A DNA stretch of 9,296 nt from Desulfovibrio sp. (GCA_003525525.1 DQED01000345.1:1-9296), one strand, 5' to 3'. Numbered from the stretch's first letter, positions 1-6,258 are shown. Numbers and translations are program-made. Notes: generated by a model from the sequence alone, not told the origin.

Positions 1-443
1 GTGCGCGAGGTCAGCACCTCGGCCGCGGCCACGAGCACCTTGGCCTCGGGGTGCAGGGCGAGGACCGCGCGGGCCATCTCCAGGCCGTAGATGTAGCCGC
101 AGCAGGCGGCGTTGACGTCCTGGACGACCTTGTGCCTGATGCCGAGCTTTTCTTCCATCAGGCAGGCGGCCGACGGGGTGTAGTAGTCGGGGGTGACGGT
201 GTAGAGAAAAATGTGGGTGAGCGCGTCGGCGTCGAGCCCGGCGTCGGCCAGGGCGCGGCGACCGGCTTCCGCGGCCATGTCGCTGACGGTTTCCCCGGGC
301 GCGGCGATGTGGCGTTCCTTGATGCCGGTGCGGGTGGTGATCCATTCGTCGGAAGTCTCGACGATCTTTTCCAGGTCGGCGTTGGTGAGCACCTTTTCAG
401 GAGCATAGTAGCCGATGCCGCGTATGTAGGCTTCGTGTTTCAT
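1..443 (-). CDS. fabH: 3-oxoacyl-ACP synthase III (FabH), N-terminal part, cut by window edge
   Basis: FabH starts type II fatty-acid synthesis by condensing acetyl-CoA (or a related acyl-CoA) with malonyl-ACP in the cytoplasm. About 147 residues are visible. The N-terminus MKHEAYIRGIGYYAPEKVLT is the usual KAS III opening, followed by the SDEWI..RTGI.ER block at about 31-44. The catalytic Cys is in NAACCGYIYG; by comparison with E. coli AACAGF the first of the two Cys (about residue 114) is the nucleophile. The active-site His and Asn lie beyond the left edge. The start is 22 nt downstream of the plsX stop, so the two genes are probably co-transcribed and perhaps translationally coupled. The bases just before the ATG (444-465) are pyrimidine-rich on the coding strand and show no Shine-Dalgarno sequence, yet no other in-frame start fits. 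The identification is firm; the acyl-CoA preference cannot be told. Confidence 0.95.
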   Translation of the reverse strand, partial: MKHEAYIRGIGYYAPEKVLTNADLEKIVETSDEWITTRTGIKERHIAAPGETVSDMAAEAGRRALADAGLDADALTHIFLYTVTPDYYTPSAACLMEEKLGIRHKVVQDVNAACCGYIYGLEMARAVLALHPEAKVLVAAAEVLTSR

Positions 444-465
444 GCAGTGGGGGAAGGTTGGCGCG

Positions 466-1515
466 TCAGCGCTGTTCGTTGACGGCGTGCCGGCGTGGGC
501 CCGCCAAGTCGATGTTTTTGGCCACGGCTTCGGACAGGTGGGTGTTGGCCTCCATGTCCACGAACCGCGCGGCCATGCGCACGGCGCTGGACATGGCCTT
601 GCTGTTGGAAGCGCCGTGGCAGATCAGGCAGATGCCTTTGAGCCCGAGCAGCGGCGCGCCGCCGTATTCGGCGTAGTCCACCAGGCGCGAGAAGCGCTTG
701 AGGGCATTGAGGGCCAGCATGGTGCCGATCTTGCCGAAAAAGCCGCGGCGCAGTTCGCCCTTGAGCAGCCGCCCCAGCGACGAGGCCAGGCCCTCGGCCT
801 GCTTGACCACCACGTTGCCGACGAACCCGTCGCACACGACCACGTCCACGTTGCCGGTGAAGAGGTCGCGGCCTTCGATGTTGCCGACGAAGTTGAGCGA
901 GGACAGGCGCAGCAGGTCGAAGGTTTCCTTGACCAGCAGGTTGCCCTTGCCCGACTCCTCGCCGTTGGACAGCAGCGCCACGGCGGGGTTGACCCGTCCG
1001 AGCATGGTCTCGGCCAGAACCGAGGCCATGACGCCGAACTGGAGCAGGTGGAACGGCTTGCAGTCCACGTTGGCCCCGACGTCGATGATGACGCAGTGGG
1101 ACTTTTCCGTGGGCATGAACGTGGCGATGGCCGGCCGGTCCACGCCCGGGGCGCGGCCGATGGTGAACATGGCGCAGGCCAGCGTCGCGCCGGAATGGCC
1201 GGCGGAGATGACGCCGTCGGCCTCGCCGTCGCGCACGAGGTTGCAGGCCACCTGGATGGAGGAATCCTTCTTGCGGCGCAGCGCCTCGGAAGGCTTTTCC
1301 TCCATCTCCACGACCTGGGAGGCGTGGACCACGGACACCGGCAACCCCTTGGCGTCGTAACGCGCCAGCTGGGCCGCGATGGCGTCCTGGTCGCCGACCA
1401 GGATGACCTCGGCCTTGCCGGTCCTGGCGGCGTGCAACGCGCCGGGAACGACCACGTGGGGACCGAAGTCCCCGCCCATGGCGTCCACGGCGATGCGCGG
1501 CATCTTATTCGGCAT
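466..1515 (-). CDS. plsX: phosphate acyltransferase PlsX
   Basis: PlsX converts acyl-ACP and phosphate into acyl-phosphate, the acyl donor for PlsY in phospholipid synthesis; it is a peripheral membrane enzyme. The protein is 349 residues, close to the family norm of 330-350. Signatures are IAVDAMGGDFGP near the N-terminus, then ALRRKKDSSIQVA, SAGHSGA, GVDRPAIATFMP, IIDVGANVD, NGEESGKGN, VVCDGFVGNV and YGGAPLLGLKG. The start is uncertain. ATG at 1515 overlaps the rpmF stop by 11 bases and has GGAAGGA only 2 nt upstream. ATG at 1503 (MPRIAVDAMGG) falls just after that stop and matches the usual PlsX N-terminus, but its purine run is about 14 nt away. Both imply coupling to rpmF. It lies between rpmF and fabH, an order conserved in many bacteria. 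Confidence 0.97.
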   Translation of the reverse strand: MPNKMPRIAVDAMGGDFGPHVVVPGALHAARTGKAEVILVGDQDAIAAQLARYDAKGLPVSVVHASQVVEMEEKPSEALRRKKDSSIQVACNLVRDGEADGVISAGHSGATLACAMFTIGRAPGVDRPAIATFMPTEKSHCVIIDVGANVDCKPFHLLQFGVMASVLAETMLGRVNPAVALLSNGEESGKGNLLVKETFDLLRLSSLNFVGNIEGRDLFTGNVDVVVCDGFVGNVVVKQAEGLASSLGRLLKGELRRGFFGKIGTMLALNALKRFSRLVDYAEYGGAPLLGLKGICLICHGASNSKAMSSAVRMAARFVDMEANTHLSEAVAKNIDLAGPRRHAVNEQR

Positions 1516-1687
1516 CGTCCTTCCGCAGCATCTGGCGGCCGCGGTAGGTGCCGCAGCTCGGGCAGATACGGTGGGGCAGCGTGGGTTCGCCGCAGGAGCA
1601 AAGGACCACGGCGGGAACCGGCACGTGGTCGTGGGCGCGGCGCATGCCTTTGCGGGACTTGGAGATTTTTCTATTGGGGACAGCCAT
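1505..1687 (-). CDS. rpmF: 50S ribosomal protein L32
   Basis: L32 is a small component of the large ribosomal subunit. The 60-residue product begins MAVPNRKISKSRKGMRRAHD, the characteristic L32 N-terminus. It then carries a four-cysteine zinc ribbon: C30, C32 (CSC) and C42, C45 (CPSC). It is therefore the zinc-containing (C+) form. The start is supported by a strong GAGGTGAT ribosome binding site about 8 nt upstream, and the longer reading frame extending upstream is an artefact of high GC. It sits 71 nt downstream of the DUF177 gene and its stop overlaps the first possible plsX start, so it belongs to the same transcription unit. Confidence 0.97.
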   Translation of the reverse strand: MAVPNRKISKSRKGMRRAHDHVPVPAVVLCSCGEPTLPHRICPSCGTYRGRQMLRKDDAE

Positions 1688-1758
1688 GGCGATCACCTCG
1701 CTAAAGGTTTTACGGTCAGGTATCGACAATCGCGCGGCAACCGGGCGGCAAGGCCGCT

Positions 1759-2301
1759 TCAGTTGGAGCCGCGCGGGACCTTCAAGTTCTTGAGCACGGC
1801 GAGCCTGGGGTCGCCGGATTCCTCGGCGCAGCCGCAGGGTCCGTCGCGCAGCGGCGCGCCGCAACGCGGGCACAGGCCCTGGCAGTTTTCGTCGCAAAGC
1901 GGCTTCACCGGCAGGGCAAGCAGGTACTGTTCCCACAAAAGGCTGCCCACGTCCAGCTCCAGCACCTTGCCCCGGCGGCGCAGCAGCCCCGGTTCCATCG
2001 CTTCCTCGCCTTCCAGGGGCGCTTCCTCGAACAGCTCGAAATCGCTGTCCACGGCAAGCGTCACGTCCTCGGCGCAGCGGTCGCAGGGAACCACGACCTT
2101 GCCGGAGATCTTCCCGCGCACGAGCGCGCCCCGGCCTTGCGGCAGCACGGAAAATGCGGCCTCGAGGCCCAGTCCCGGCGCGTCCAGGACGTGGCCCAGG
2201 GAAAACTCCGCGACGGGCCCGGTCCAGATGGCCTGGTCGGAAAACGAAAACTCCCGGCCCTCGGCTGGGATGTCGGTGATGTCGAGCCAAAGTTCGGGCA
2301 T
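1759..2301 (-). CDS. yceD: DUF177 / YceD family protein
   Basis: DUF177 (YceD) proteins are encoded next to rpmF across bacteria and have been linked to 23S rRNA accumulation; the exact biochemical role is not settled. The 180-residue product has the family's central VPCDRC pair (C73, C76). The C-terminal third is Cys-rich: C136, C140, C144, C147, C156 and C158 (CDENC..LCPRC and CGC), a likely zinc-binding cluster. It ends with DPRLAVLKNL, the typical DUF177 tail. The ATG at 2301 is preferred over an upstream extension of 30 residues because it has a GAGGAA ribosome binding site about 6 nt upstream and because the extension would run through the promoter at 2324-2352. It is the first gene of the rpmF-plsX-fabH cluster. 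Confidence 0.92.
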   Translation of the reverse strand: MPELWLDITDIPAEGREFSFSDQAIWTGPVAEFSLGHVLDAPGLGLEAAFSVLPQGRGALVRGKISGKVVVPCDRCAEDVTLAVDSDFELFEEAPLEGEEAMEPGLLRRRGKVLELDVGSLLWEQYLLALPVKPLCDENCQGLCPRCGAPLRDGPCGCAEESGDPRLAVLKNLKVPRGSN

Positions 2302-2323
2302 GGGGTTCCTCGCGAGACAGTGA

Positions 2324-2352
2324 GTGCTAGTCCGAGCCCCGGGCGTTGTCAA
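2324..2352 (-). promoter_or_regulatory. sigma70-type promoter of the yceD-rpmF-plsX-fabH cluster
   Basis: On the minus strand a perfect -35 box TTGACA (2352-2347) is followed after exactly 17 bases by TAGCAC (2329-2324), a half-matching -10 box. An A/T tract (CTTTTT on the same strand) lies just upstream and could act as an UP-like element. The predicted start falls near 2317, giving a short leader of about 16 nt that just includes the yceD ribosome binding site. Seen by eye; not tested. Confidence 0.6.
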
Positions 2353-2360
2353 GAAAAAGC

Positions 2361-2389
2361 TTGCCAAGGCTCCGCTTCCCATGTACCTC
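2361..2389 (+). promoter_or_regulatory. weak candidate promoter for rpmB
   Basis: TTGCCA (2361-2366) matches five of six -35 positions and is followed at 17 bases by TACCTC, a poor -10. It lies back to back with the yceD promoter, and a promoter for rpmB must be somewhere in 2353-2480. The -10 match is weak, so this is only a placeholder guess. Confidence 0.2.
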
Positions 2390-2495
2390 ACAAAATTCTT
2401 TGCGTCACTGCGAAAAACGCGCGGCCGCCGCCGGTCCGAAAACCCCCATCCGGCGGGCGGGCGACGCGAATCATGTTTCCGGGAGGAATCTCAAA

Positions 2496-2702
2496 ATGGC
2501 CAAGATTTGCGAGCATTGCGGCAAGAAGCCCCAGACCGGCAACAATGTCAGCCACGCCAACAACAAGACCAAGCGCCGCTTCGAGCCCAACCTGGTCAAG
2601 GTCCGCGCCCAGCTGCCGTCCGGCGAAGTGACCACCATGACCGTGTGCACCCGTTGCCTGCGCTCCGGCGCGGTGACCAAGCCGGTCGCGAAAACCGCTT
2701 AG
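2496..2702 (+). CDS. rpmB: 50S ribosomal protein L28
   Basis: L28 is a component of the large ribosomal subunit. The 68-residue product starts [32 protein letters not shown] in outline, with the standard L28 block [16 protein letters not shown]. Two CxxC pairs (C5/C8 and C51/C54) make it the zinc-binding (C+) form, as with the L32 encoded nearby. The ATG is chosen from the GGGAGGA ribosome binding site at 2481-2487, 8 nt upstream; the longer upstream reading frame is not needed. It diverges from the yceD cluster and is monocistronic, closed by two terminators. Confidence 0.97.
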   Translation: MAKICEHCGKKPQTGNNVSHANNKTKRRFEPNLVKVRAQLPSGEVTTMTVCTRCLRSGAVTKPVAKTA

Positions 2703-2728
2703 TTTTCCCCTTTTCCTGTTGTTGTGGA

Positions 2729-2762
2729 GGGCGACGCGCCGTGGCGCATCGCCCTTTTCTTT
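2729..2762 (+). terminator. intrinsic terminator 1 after rpmB
   Basis: Arms GGGCGACGCGCC (2729-2740) and GGCGCATCGCCC (2743-2754) pair over 12 positions with one C/A mismatch, followed by TTTTCTTT (2755-2762). It lies 26 nt after the rpmB stop. Confidence 0.85.
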
Positions 2763-2772
2763 GTCCTTCGCA

Positions 2773-2809
2773 AAGGGAGCCCTTTCCTCGAAAGGGCTCC
2801 CTTGTTTTT
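2773..2809 (+). terminator. intrinsic terminator 2 after rpmB (tandem)
   Basis: A perfect 14-bp stem (2773-2786 with 2790-2803) with a 3-nt loop CTC is followed by G and five T (2805-2809). It stands 10 nt after the first terminator. There is no A-run of matching length on the left side, so it works mainly in the plus direction. Confidence 0.85.
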
Positions 2810-2915
2810 CTCCCTCCTGAAGTCGTTTCACGACATCTCTCCGCCACGCGGGGCCTGCCTTGCGTTTCTGTTTTATCGATATTTTGATATGTACTTGTGG
2901 TTGTTGGTTGCGTCG

Positions 2916-2942
2916 TAAAGGTCTGTCGCGGCATCCCGATGC
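2916..2942 (+). promoter_or_regulatory. sigma28 (FliA)-like motif, distal
   Basis: TAAA (2916-2919, continuing as TAAAG) is followed after 15 bases by CCCGATGC, matching GCCGATAA at five of eight positions including the core CCGAT. The spacing is that of the flagellar sigma28 consensus. It is about 380 bases before the flagellin start, which is far, so it may be chance or may make a long leader. Confidence 0.3.
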
Positions 2943-3064
2943 GGTTATTTTTTCCGGGGCGGCATTGTTGCGACACGCATACGGCATTTCCTGCCGGAGC
3001 CGTGGCCCGCAGCGTTGAGGCATTCTTGAAAAATAGTGTTGTAGTTTGGTGTGTTATGTTTTCA

Positions 3065-3091
3065 TAAAAAAAGTGGGTTCATGGCCGACGT
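3065..3091 (+). promoter_or_regulatory. sigma28 (FliA)-like motif, proximal
   Basis: TAAA (3065-3068) is followed after exactly 15 bases by GCCGACGT (3084-3091), matching GCCGATAA in its first five positions. Late flagellar genes such as flagellins are commonly sigma28-dependent. A perfect palindrome GGACATGTCC lies 15-24 bases downstream at 3106-3115, in the early transcribed region if this promoter is used. Transcript start would be near 3098, giving a leader of about 220 nt. Confidence 0.35.
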
Positions 3092-3105
3092 GTTAAGCCG
3101 GAAGA

Positions 3106-3143
3106 GGACATGTCCGTTGTAGTAGTTTTAATATTAAATATTT
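3106..3143. repeat. short palindromes in the flagellin leader
   Basis: GGACATGTCC (3106-3115) is a perfect 10-bp palindrome. TTTAATATTAAA (3127-3138) is a perfect 12-bp palindrome and overlaps AAATATTT (3136-3143). They could be protein-binding sites or simply easily melted or curved DNA. No known operator is recognised. Confidence 0.35.
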
Positions 3144-3193
3144 CCGGGTATTGCTGCTATATTTCATGTCTGTAGTTATTCGGGCGTTTGTGG

Positions 3194-3209
3194 CGGAAAG
3201 CTTCTTGCA
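3194..3209 (+). promoter_or_regulatory. sigma54 (RpoN)-like promoter before flagellin
   Basis: CGGAAAGCTTCTTGCA carries the invariant GG (3195-3196) and GC (3207-3208) at the required 12-base separation. It also matches the conserved G at the end of the -24 element and the TTGC of the -12 element. Transcription would begin near 3220, leaving a 100-nt leader. Sigma54 control of flagellar genes is common, but flagellin itself is often sigma28-dependent, so one or both may apply. Confidence 0.4.
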
Positions 3210-3319
3210 GAAACTGGTATTCATCATGTGTTTTTGGTTCGTGGCCAGGGAAGGCCATGGCAGCACAGGGCTGCGCATCCAACGTCATGGGAGTGCCAAG
3301 CGCCCAGGGGAGATGCCTC

Positions 3320-4465
3320 ATGTCGCTTTCCATCAACCACAATCTCATGGCCGCCACGGCCGCCCGCAACCTGAGTTCCCAGTATGCCGCATTGTCTGTC
3401 TCCACACAGCGCCTGTCGTCGGGGTTGCGCGTCAACAGCGCCGCCGATGATGCGGCCGGTTTGGCCATACGGGAGCTCATGCGCGCCGACATCGCCGGCA
3501 TCAACCAGGGCATAAGAAACGCCAACGACGCCATTTCCATGATACAGACGGCGGACGGGGCGCTGCAGGTCATCGACGAGAAGCTCATCCGCATGAAGGA
3601 GCTGGCCGAACAGGCGGCTACCGGCACCTATACCTCCGACCAGCGCATCATCATCGATTCCGAGTTCCAGGCCATGGCCAGCGAGATCACGCGTATCGCC
3701 AACGCCACGGATTTCAACGGTATTTATCTGTTGAACGGCAACCTGTCCTCATCTACGCATTCCGGCTCTGGGCTGAATGCCACCGGCAAGCTCAAGGTGC
3801 ACTTCGGCTCGGGCAATTCCAGCGCTGAAGATTATTATTACGTGCAAATTGGATGTTGCACGGCGAGTGCCTTGGGATTCCATGGGAGTAATTCGATTAC
3901 GAAGGCAGACTATATAGCCAATAATAATTTAGTATTCTTAACCAATGATGTTCTTGCAATGTGTGATGCTTTTATTACTTCTCCGGCAAGTGTCCAAAGC
4001 CAATTTGATGCGTCACAGTATTCGGATATGTATACAGATCAAAGCTCGAGCTATGTATATTTATTTGCTACAGACAATTCTGGTGATACGCATGTTATCA
4101 AAGGATACAATAGTGGCACGTATGGTTATGTCAGCGACACAAACCTCAACGAGGGGGCCTCTTCCTCCATCTCCACCCAGGAACTGGCCCAAAAGGCCCT
4201 GGACACCGTGAAAACGGCCATCGTGTCCAAGGACAAAATCCGTGCCAACATCGGCGCCATGCAAAATCGTCTGGAAAACACCGTCGCCAACCTGCAAATC
4301 CAGGCCGAAAACCTGCAGGCCGCCGAATCGCAGATTTCCGACACCGACGTGGCCACGGAGATGTCTTCCTTCGTGCGCAACCAGATATTGACGCAATCGG
4401 CCGTGGCCATGCTTTCGCAAGCCAACAGCCTGCCCAAGATGGCCTTGCAGCTCATACAGGGCTAA
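3320..4465 (+). CDS. fliC: flagellin with an AT-rich, atypical central domain
   Basis: Flagellin is exported through the flagellar type III system and polymerises into the filament. The product is 381 residues. The N-terminal D0/D1 part (1 to about 137) begins MSLSINHNLMAATAARNLSS and includes QRLSSGLRVNSAADDAAGLAI and IRMKELAEQAATGTYTSDQR. The C-terminal part (about 278-381) has SKDKIRANIGAMQNRLENT, AENLQAAESQISDTDVA and SQANSLPKMALQLIQG. The middle is poorly conserved and unusually holds Cys179, Cys180 and Cys215; cysteine is rare in flagellins. The start is set by AGGGGAG 7 nt upstream; the longer reading frame from 3188 is rejected. It is a single gene here, convergent with the next gene. 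The product name is certain; the symbol is generic, since this group often has several flagellin copies. Confidence 0.97.
   Translation: MSLSINHNLMAATAARNLSSQYAALSVSTQRLSSGLRVNSAADDAAGLAIRELMRADIAGINQGIRNANDAISMIQTADGALQVIDEKLIRMKELAEQAATGTYTSDQRIIIDSEFQAMASEITRIANATDFNGIYLLNGNLSSSTHSGSGLNATGKLKVHFGSGNSSAEDYYYVQIGCCTASALGFHGSNSITKADYIANNNLVFLTNDVLAMCDAFITSPASVQSQFDASQYSDMYTDQSSSYVYLFATDNSGDTHVIKGYNSGTYGYVSDTNLNEGASSSISTQELAQKALDTVKTAIVSKDKIRANIGAMQNRLENTVANLQIQAENLQAAESQISDTDVATEMSSFVRNQILTQSAVAMLSQANSLPKMALQLIQG
3826..4137 (+). other. AT-rich hypervariable island inside the flagellin gene
   Basis: From about residue 170 to 272 the base composition changes abruptly: 3901-4140 has 90 G/C in 240 (37.5%), while 3421-3480 has 67% and 4201-4260 has 57%. 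Leucine codon TTA appears at 3929, 3938 and 4061, and A/T-ending codons dominate. The reading frame stays open, so this is not decay. The edges match the change from the conserved D1 helices to the surface-exposed domain. This fits replacement of the exposed domain by recombination with foreign DNA. The boundaries are approximate. Confidence 0.7.
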
Positions 4466-4498
4466 GCCGGGACGCGGTCTAGGCTTCGTTTCCCGGCT
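4465..4498. terminator. inverted repeat between convergent genes
   Basis: AGCCGGGA (4465-4472) and TCCCGGCT (4491-4498) form an 8-bp stem with an 18-nt loop at the junction of the flagellin and the convergent membrane protein gene, whose stops are 13 nt apart. No T-run follows on either strand, so a terminator role is only a guess; it is the one candidate seen for ending the flagellin transcript. Confidence 0.25.
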
Positions 4499-5810
4499 GT
4501 TCGCCCGAGCCGTTCTCGTCCGGAGCGACCAGCACCCGGTCGATGCGCCGGCCGTCCATGTCCGCGATCTCGAAGGTCGCGCCGTGGGCCGTGAGCGTGT
4601 CGCCGATGGCCGGGATGCGGCCCAGGCGGGAGAGCAGAAAGCCGGCCAGGGTCGCGCCCGCGAATTCCGCCGGCCAGGGCGCGGGCAGGGACAGCGCCGC
4701 CGCCACCTCGTCCATGGGCGTGGCCGCGTCGATGAAAAACGATCCGTCCGCCCGGCGCACCACCGACGGTTCGTCATAGCCCGCCAGCCCCGGCAGGTCG
4801 CCGACCAGGTCCTCGAACACGTCCGCCGCGGTGACCATGCCGACCACGTCGCCGTACTCGTCCACGACCAGCGCAAGATGCACGCGCGGCGACTGGCGAA
4901 ACCGGGACAGGATGTCCAGGCCGCGCATGGTCTCGGGCAAAAAGACCGGCGGCGTCAGGTGCGCCTTGAGGTCGATCGCGCCGCTGCGCAGGCGCTCGGC
5001 CAGCACGTCCTTGGCGCGCACGATGCCGAGCACTTCGTGGAAATCGCCGCGCACCACCGGAAAGCGCGTGTGCGGGCTTTCGAGCATCACGCGCGTGATT
5101 GCCTCCTCGTCGGCGTCGGCGTCGATGCAATCGATGCGCGAACGGTGCGTCATGATGACGTCGAGCGGCCGGTCGGTCACGCGCAAGAGCCGCTCCATGA
5201 TGTCGCGCTCGGCGTGCTCGATGGCCCCGTGCAGCGCGCCTTCGCGCAAAAGTCCCCGGATGTCCTCCTCGGTCACGGCCGCCTCGCCGCCGTGCCCCAG
5301 GCCGAAAAGGCGCAACAGCCCTTGCGTGGCCAGCCCCAAGGCCCAAACCAGGGGGCGGCTGATGTACATGAGCCCGTGCATGACCGGCGCGGCGGCCATG
5401 GCCAGCGGTTCCGGACGGGAAAGCCCCAGGCGCTTGGGCACGAGCTCCCCGAGCACGAGCGTGCCCACGGCGATGGGGACCACCACCGCGGCCAGGGACA
5501 GGGCGTGGGCGTAGGGCGCAAGGAGCGGGACGGTGTGGAGGTGCGCGGCCAGTTCGGCGGCGAGCGTCGCGCCGCCGTAGGCGCTGGCCAGCACCCCGGC
5601 CAGGGTGATGCCGATCTGCACGGCGGAAAGGAAGGTCTCGGGCGCGGCGAGCAGGCGCAGGCACAGCGTCGCCCGGGTGTTGCCGGCCTCGGCCAGGGCG
5701 GTCAGACGCGGCTTGCGCGAGGCTACGAGCGCCATTTCGGCCATGGCGAAAAAACCGTTGACGAGAATGAGCGCCAATACCGCGGCCAGTTCGAGCAGGA
5801 CGGAAGACAT
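4479..5810 (-). CDS. CNNM/CorB-type membrane protein with CBS pair and CorC_HlyC domain (hemolysin-family)
   Basis: The 443-residue product has the classic three-part order. A DUF21/CNNM transmembrane domain (about 1-175) contains NGFFAMAEMALVASRK and GELVPKRLGL. A CBS-domain pair (about 215-340) has VIMTHRSRIDCID, TRFPVV and ALVVDEYGDVVGMVTAADV. A CorC_HlyC C-terminal domain (about 348-430) has DGSFFIDAATPMDEV and FEIADMDGRRIDRVLV. Relatives in bacteria and archaea are implicated in Mg2+ (and sometimes Na+ or Co2+) export, with CBS domains binding ATP; the old name hemolysin is misleading. The ATG at 5810 has GGAG 6 nt upstream, better than the longer frame starting at 5954. It diverges from the gene at 6037 across a 226-bp gap in which I saw no convincing promoter. 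The substrate cannot be told from sequence. Confidence 0.92.
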   Translation of the reverse strand: MSSVLLELAAVLALILVNGFFAMAEMALVASRKPRLTALAEAGNTRATLCLRLLAAPETFLSAVQIGITLAGVLASAYGGATLAAELAAHLHTVPLLAPYAHALSLAAVVVPIAVGTLVLGELVPKRLGLSRPEPLAMAAAPVMHGLMYISRPLVWALGLATQGLLRLFGLGHGGEAAVTEEDIRGLLREGALHGAIEHAERDIMERLLRVTDRPLDVIMTHRSRIDCIDADADEEAITRVMLESPHTRFPVVRGDFHEVLGIVRAKDVLAERLRSGAIDLKAHLTPPVFLPETMRGLDILSRFRQSPRVHLALVVDEYGDVVGMVTAADVFEDLVGDLPGLAGYDEPSVVRRADGSFFIDAATPMDEVAAALSLPAPWPAEFAGATLAGFLLSRLGRIPAIGDTLTAHGATFEIADMDGRRIDRVLVAPDENGSGEQPGNEA

Positions 5811-6036
5811 AGGAACTCCGGGTGTGGCGCACAGGCGCGCCGTGTTGCCGGCAGGATAGCACCGGCGTTCCCGCTGCGGGAAGAGGGAACGTCGGGAGCG
5901 GCGGCGACGCAACGTCGGCGCCGTGCGCGCGATGGTTGTCATAAGGCGTTGCAATACATGCCAGATGTGTTAACGTCAGCTATACGTCCGGGGTTTCATA
6001 GGGATGCAGTCTGTAACCAAAGCTCGGGAGGATTCC

Positions 6037-6258
6037 ATGGCGGATTGCGAATGCCTGGCCGGCTGCCTGTTTTTCAACGACAAGTTGCAAAACATGCCCA
6101 CCGCGGCCAATTCCCTGAAAAAGCGGTTCTGTCGCGGCGACAACGCCAATTGCGCGCGCCACATGGTGCTTGCGGCCCTGGGCCGGGAACGCGTGCCCCC
6201 GGACCTCTCGCCCAACCAGCAGGACCGGGCCAGGGCGATCATCGGCGGAGGGAAGTAG
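6037..6258 (+). CDS. small Cys-rich conserved protein, function unknown
   Basis: A 73-residue protein starting MADCECLAGCLFFNDKL. Five cysteines (4, 6, 10, 32, 39) are arranged as CxCx3C, then a spacer, then CRGDNANCARHMV; the end is ERVPPDLSPNQQDRARAIIG. There is no signal peptide or membrane segment, so it is probably cytoplasmic. The ATG at 6037 is chosen for GGGAGGA at 6026-6032; an in-frame ATG at 6004 adds 11 residues without a clear ribosome binding site. I recognise the pattern C..C.FF.....M.......K..YC.GD...CAR as recurring in small proteins of sulfate reducers and other anaerobes, but I know no proven function. Metal or Fe-S binding is plausible inference only. It is a lone gene, convergent with gltX and divergent from the CNNM gene. 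Confidence 0.82.
   Translation: MADCECLAGCLFFNDKLQNMPTAANSLKKRFCRGDNANCARHMVLAALGRERVPPDLSPNQQDRARAIIGGGK

Larger units (their letters stand above)
2810..3319 (+). other. long AT-rich non-coding leader before the flagellin gene
   Basis: About 510 bases without a credible gene. Short frames here lack ribosome binding sites and family resemblance. The composition falls sharply: 3121-3180 has 16 G/C in 60 bases (27%), against roughly two thirds in nearby genes. It contains two sigma28-like motifs, one sigma54-like motif and two short perfect palindromes, listed separately. The last 100 bases become GC-richer and end in the flagellin ribosome binding site AGGGGAG (3306-3312). Confidence 0.7.

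Noticed and set aside
442..1704. Long plus-strand open frame of 420 codons opposite plsX and rpmF
   Set aside because: Frame is antisense to genes of certain identity, with His/Gly/Ala/Arg-rich composition typical of GC-rich shadow frames and no family resemblance.
2877..2889. IHF-like site (CGATATTTTGATA) in the flagellin leader
   Set aside because: It matches all but one consensus position but is about 300 bases from the sigma54-like motif, too far for the usual role, and AT-rich DNA gives such matches by chance.
3188..3319. N-terminal extension of flagellin by 44 residues
   Set aside because: The extension lacks flagellin resemblance, overlaps the sigma54-like motif, and the ATG at 3320 has a good ribosome binding site and the canonical MSLSINHN start.
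5936..5986. Promoter-like pieces (TTGTCA, TTGCAA, TATACG) before the small Cys-rich gene
   Set aside because: No pair of boxes has a good match and 16-18 base spacing at the same time.
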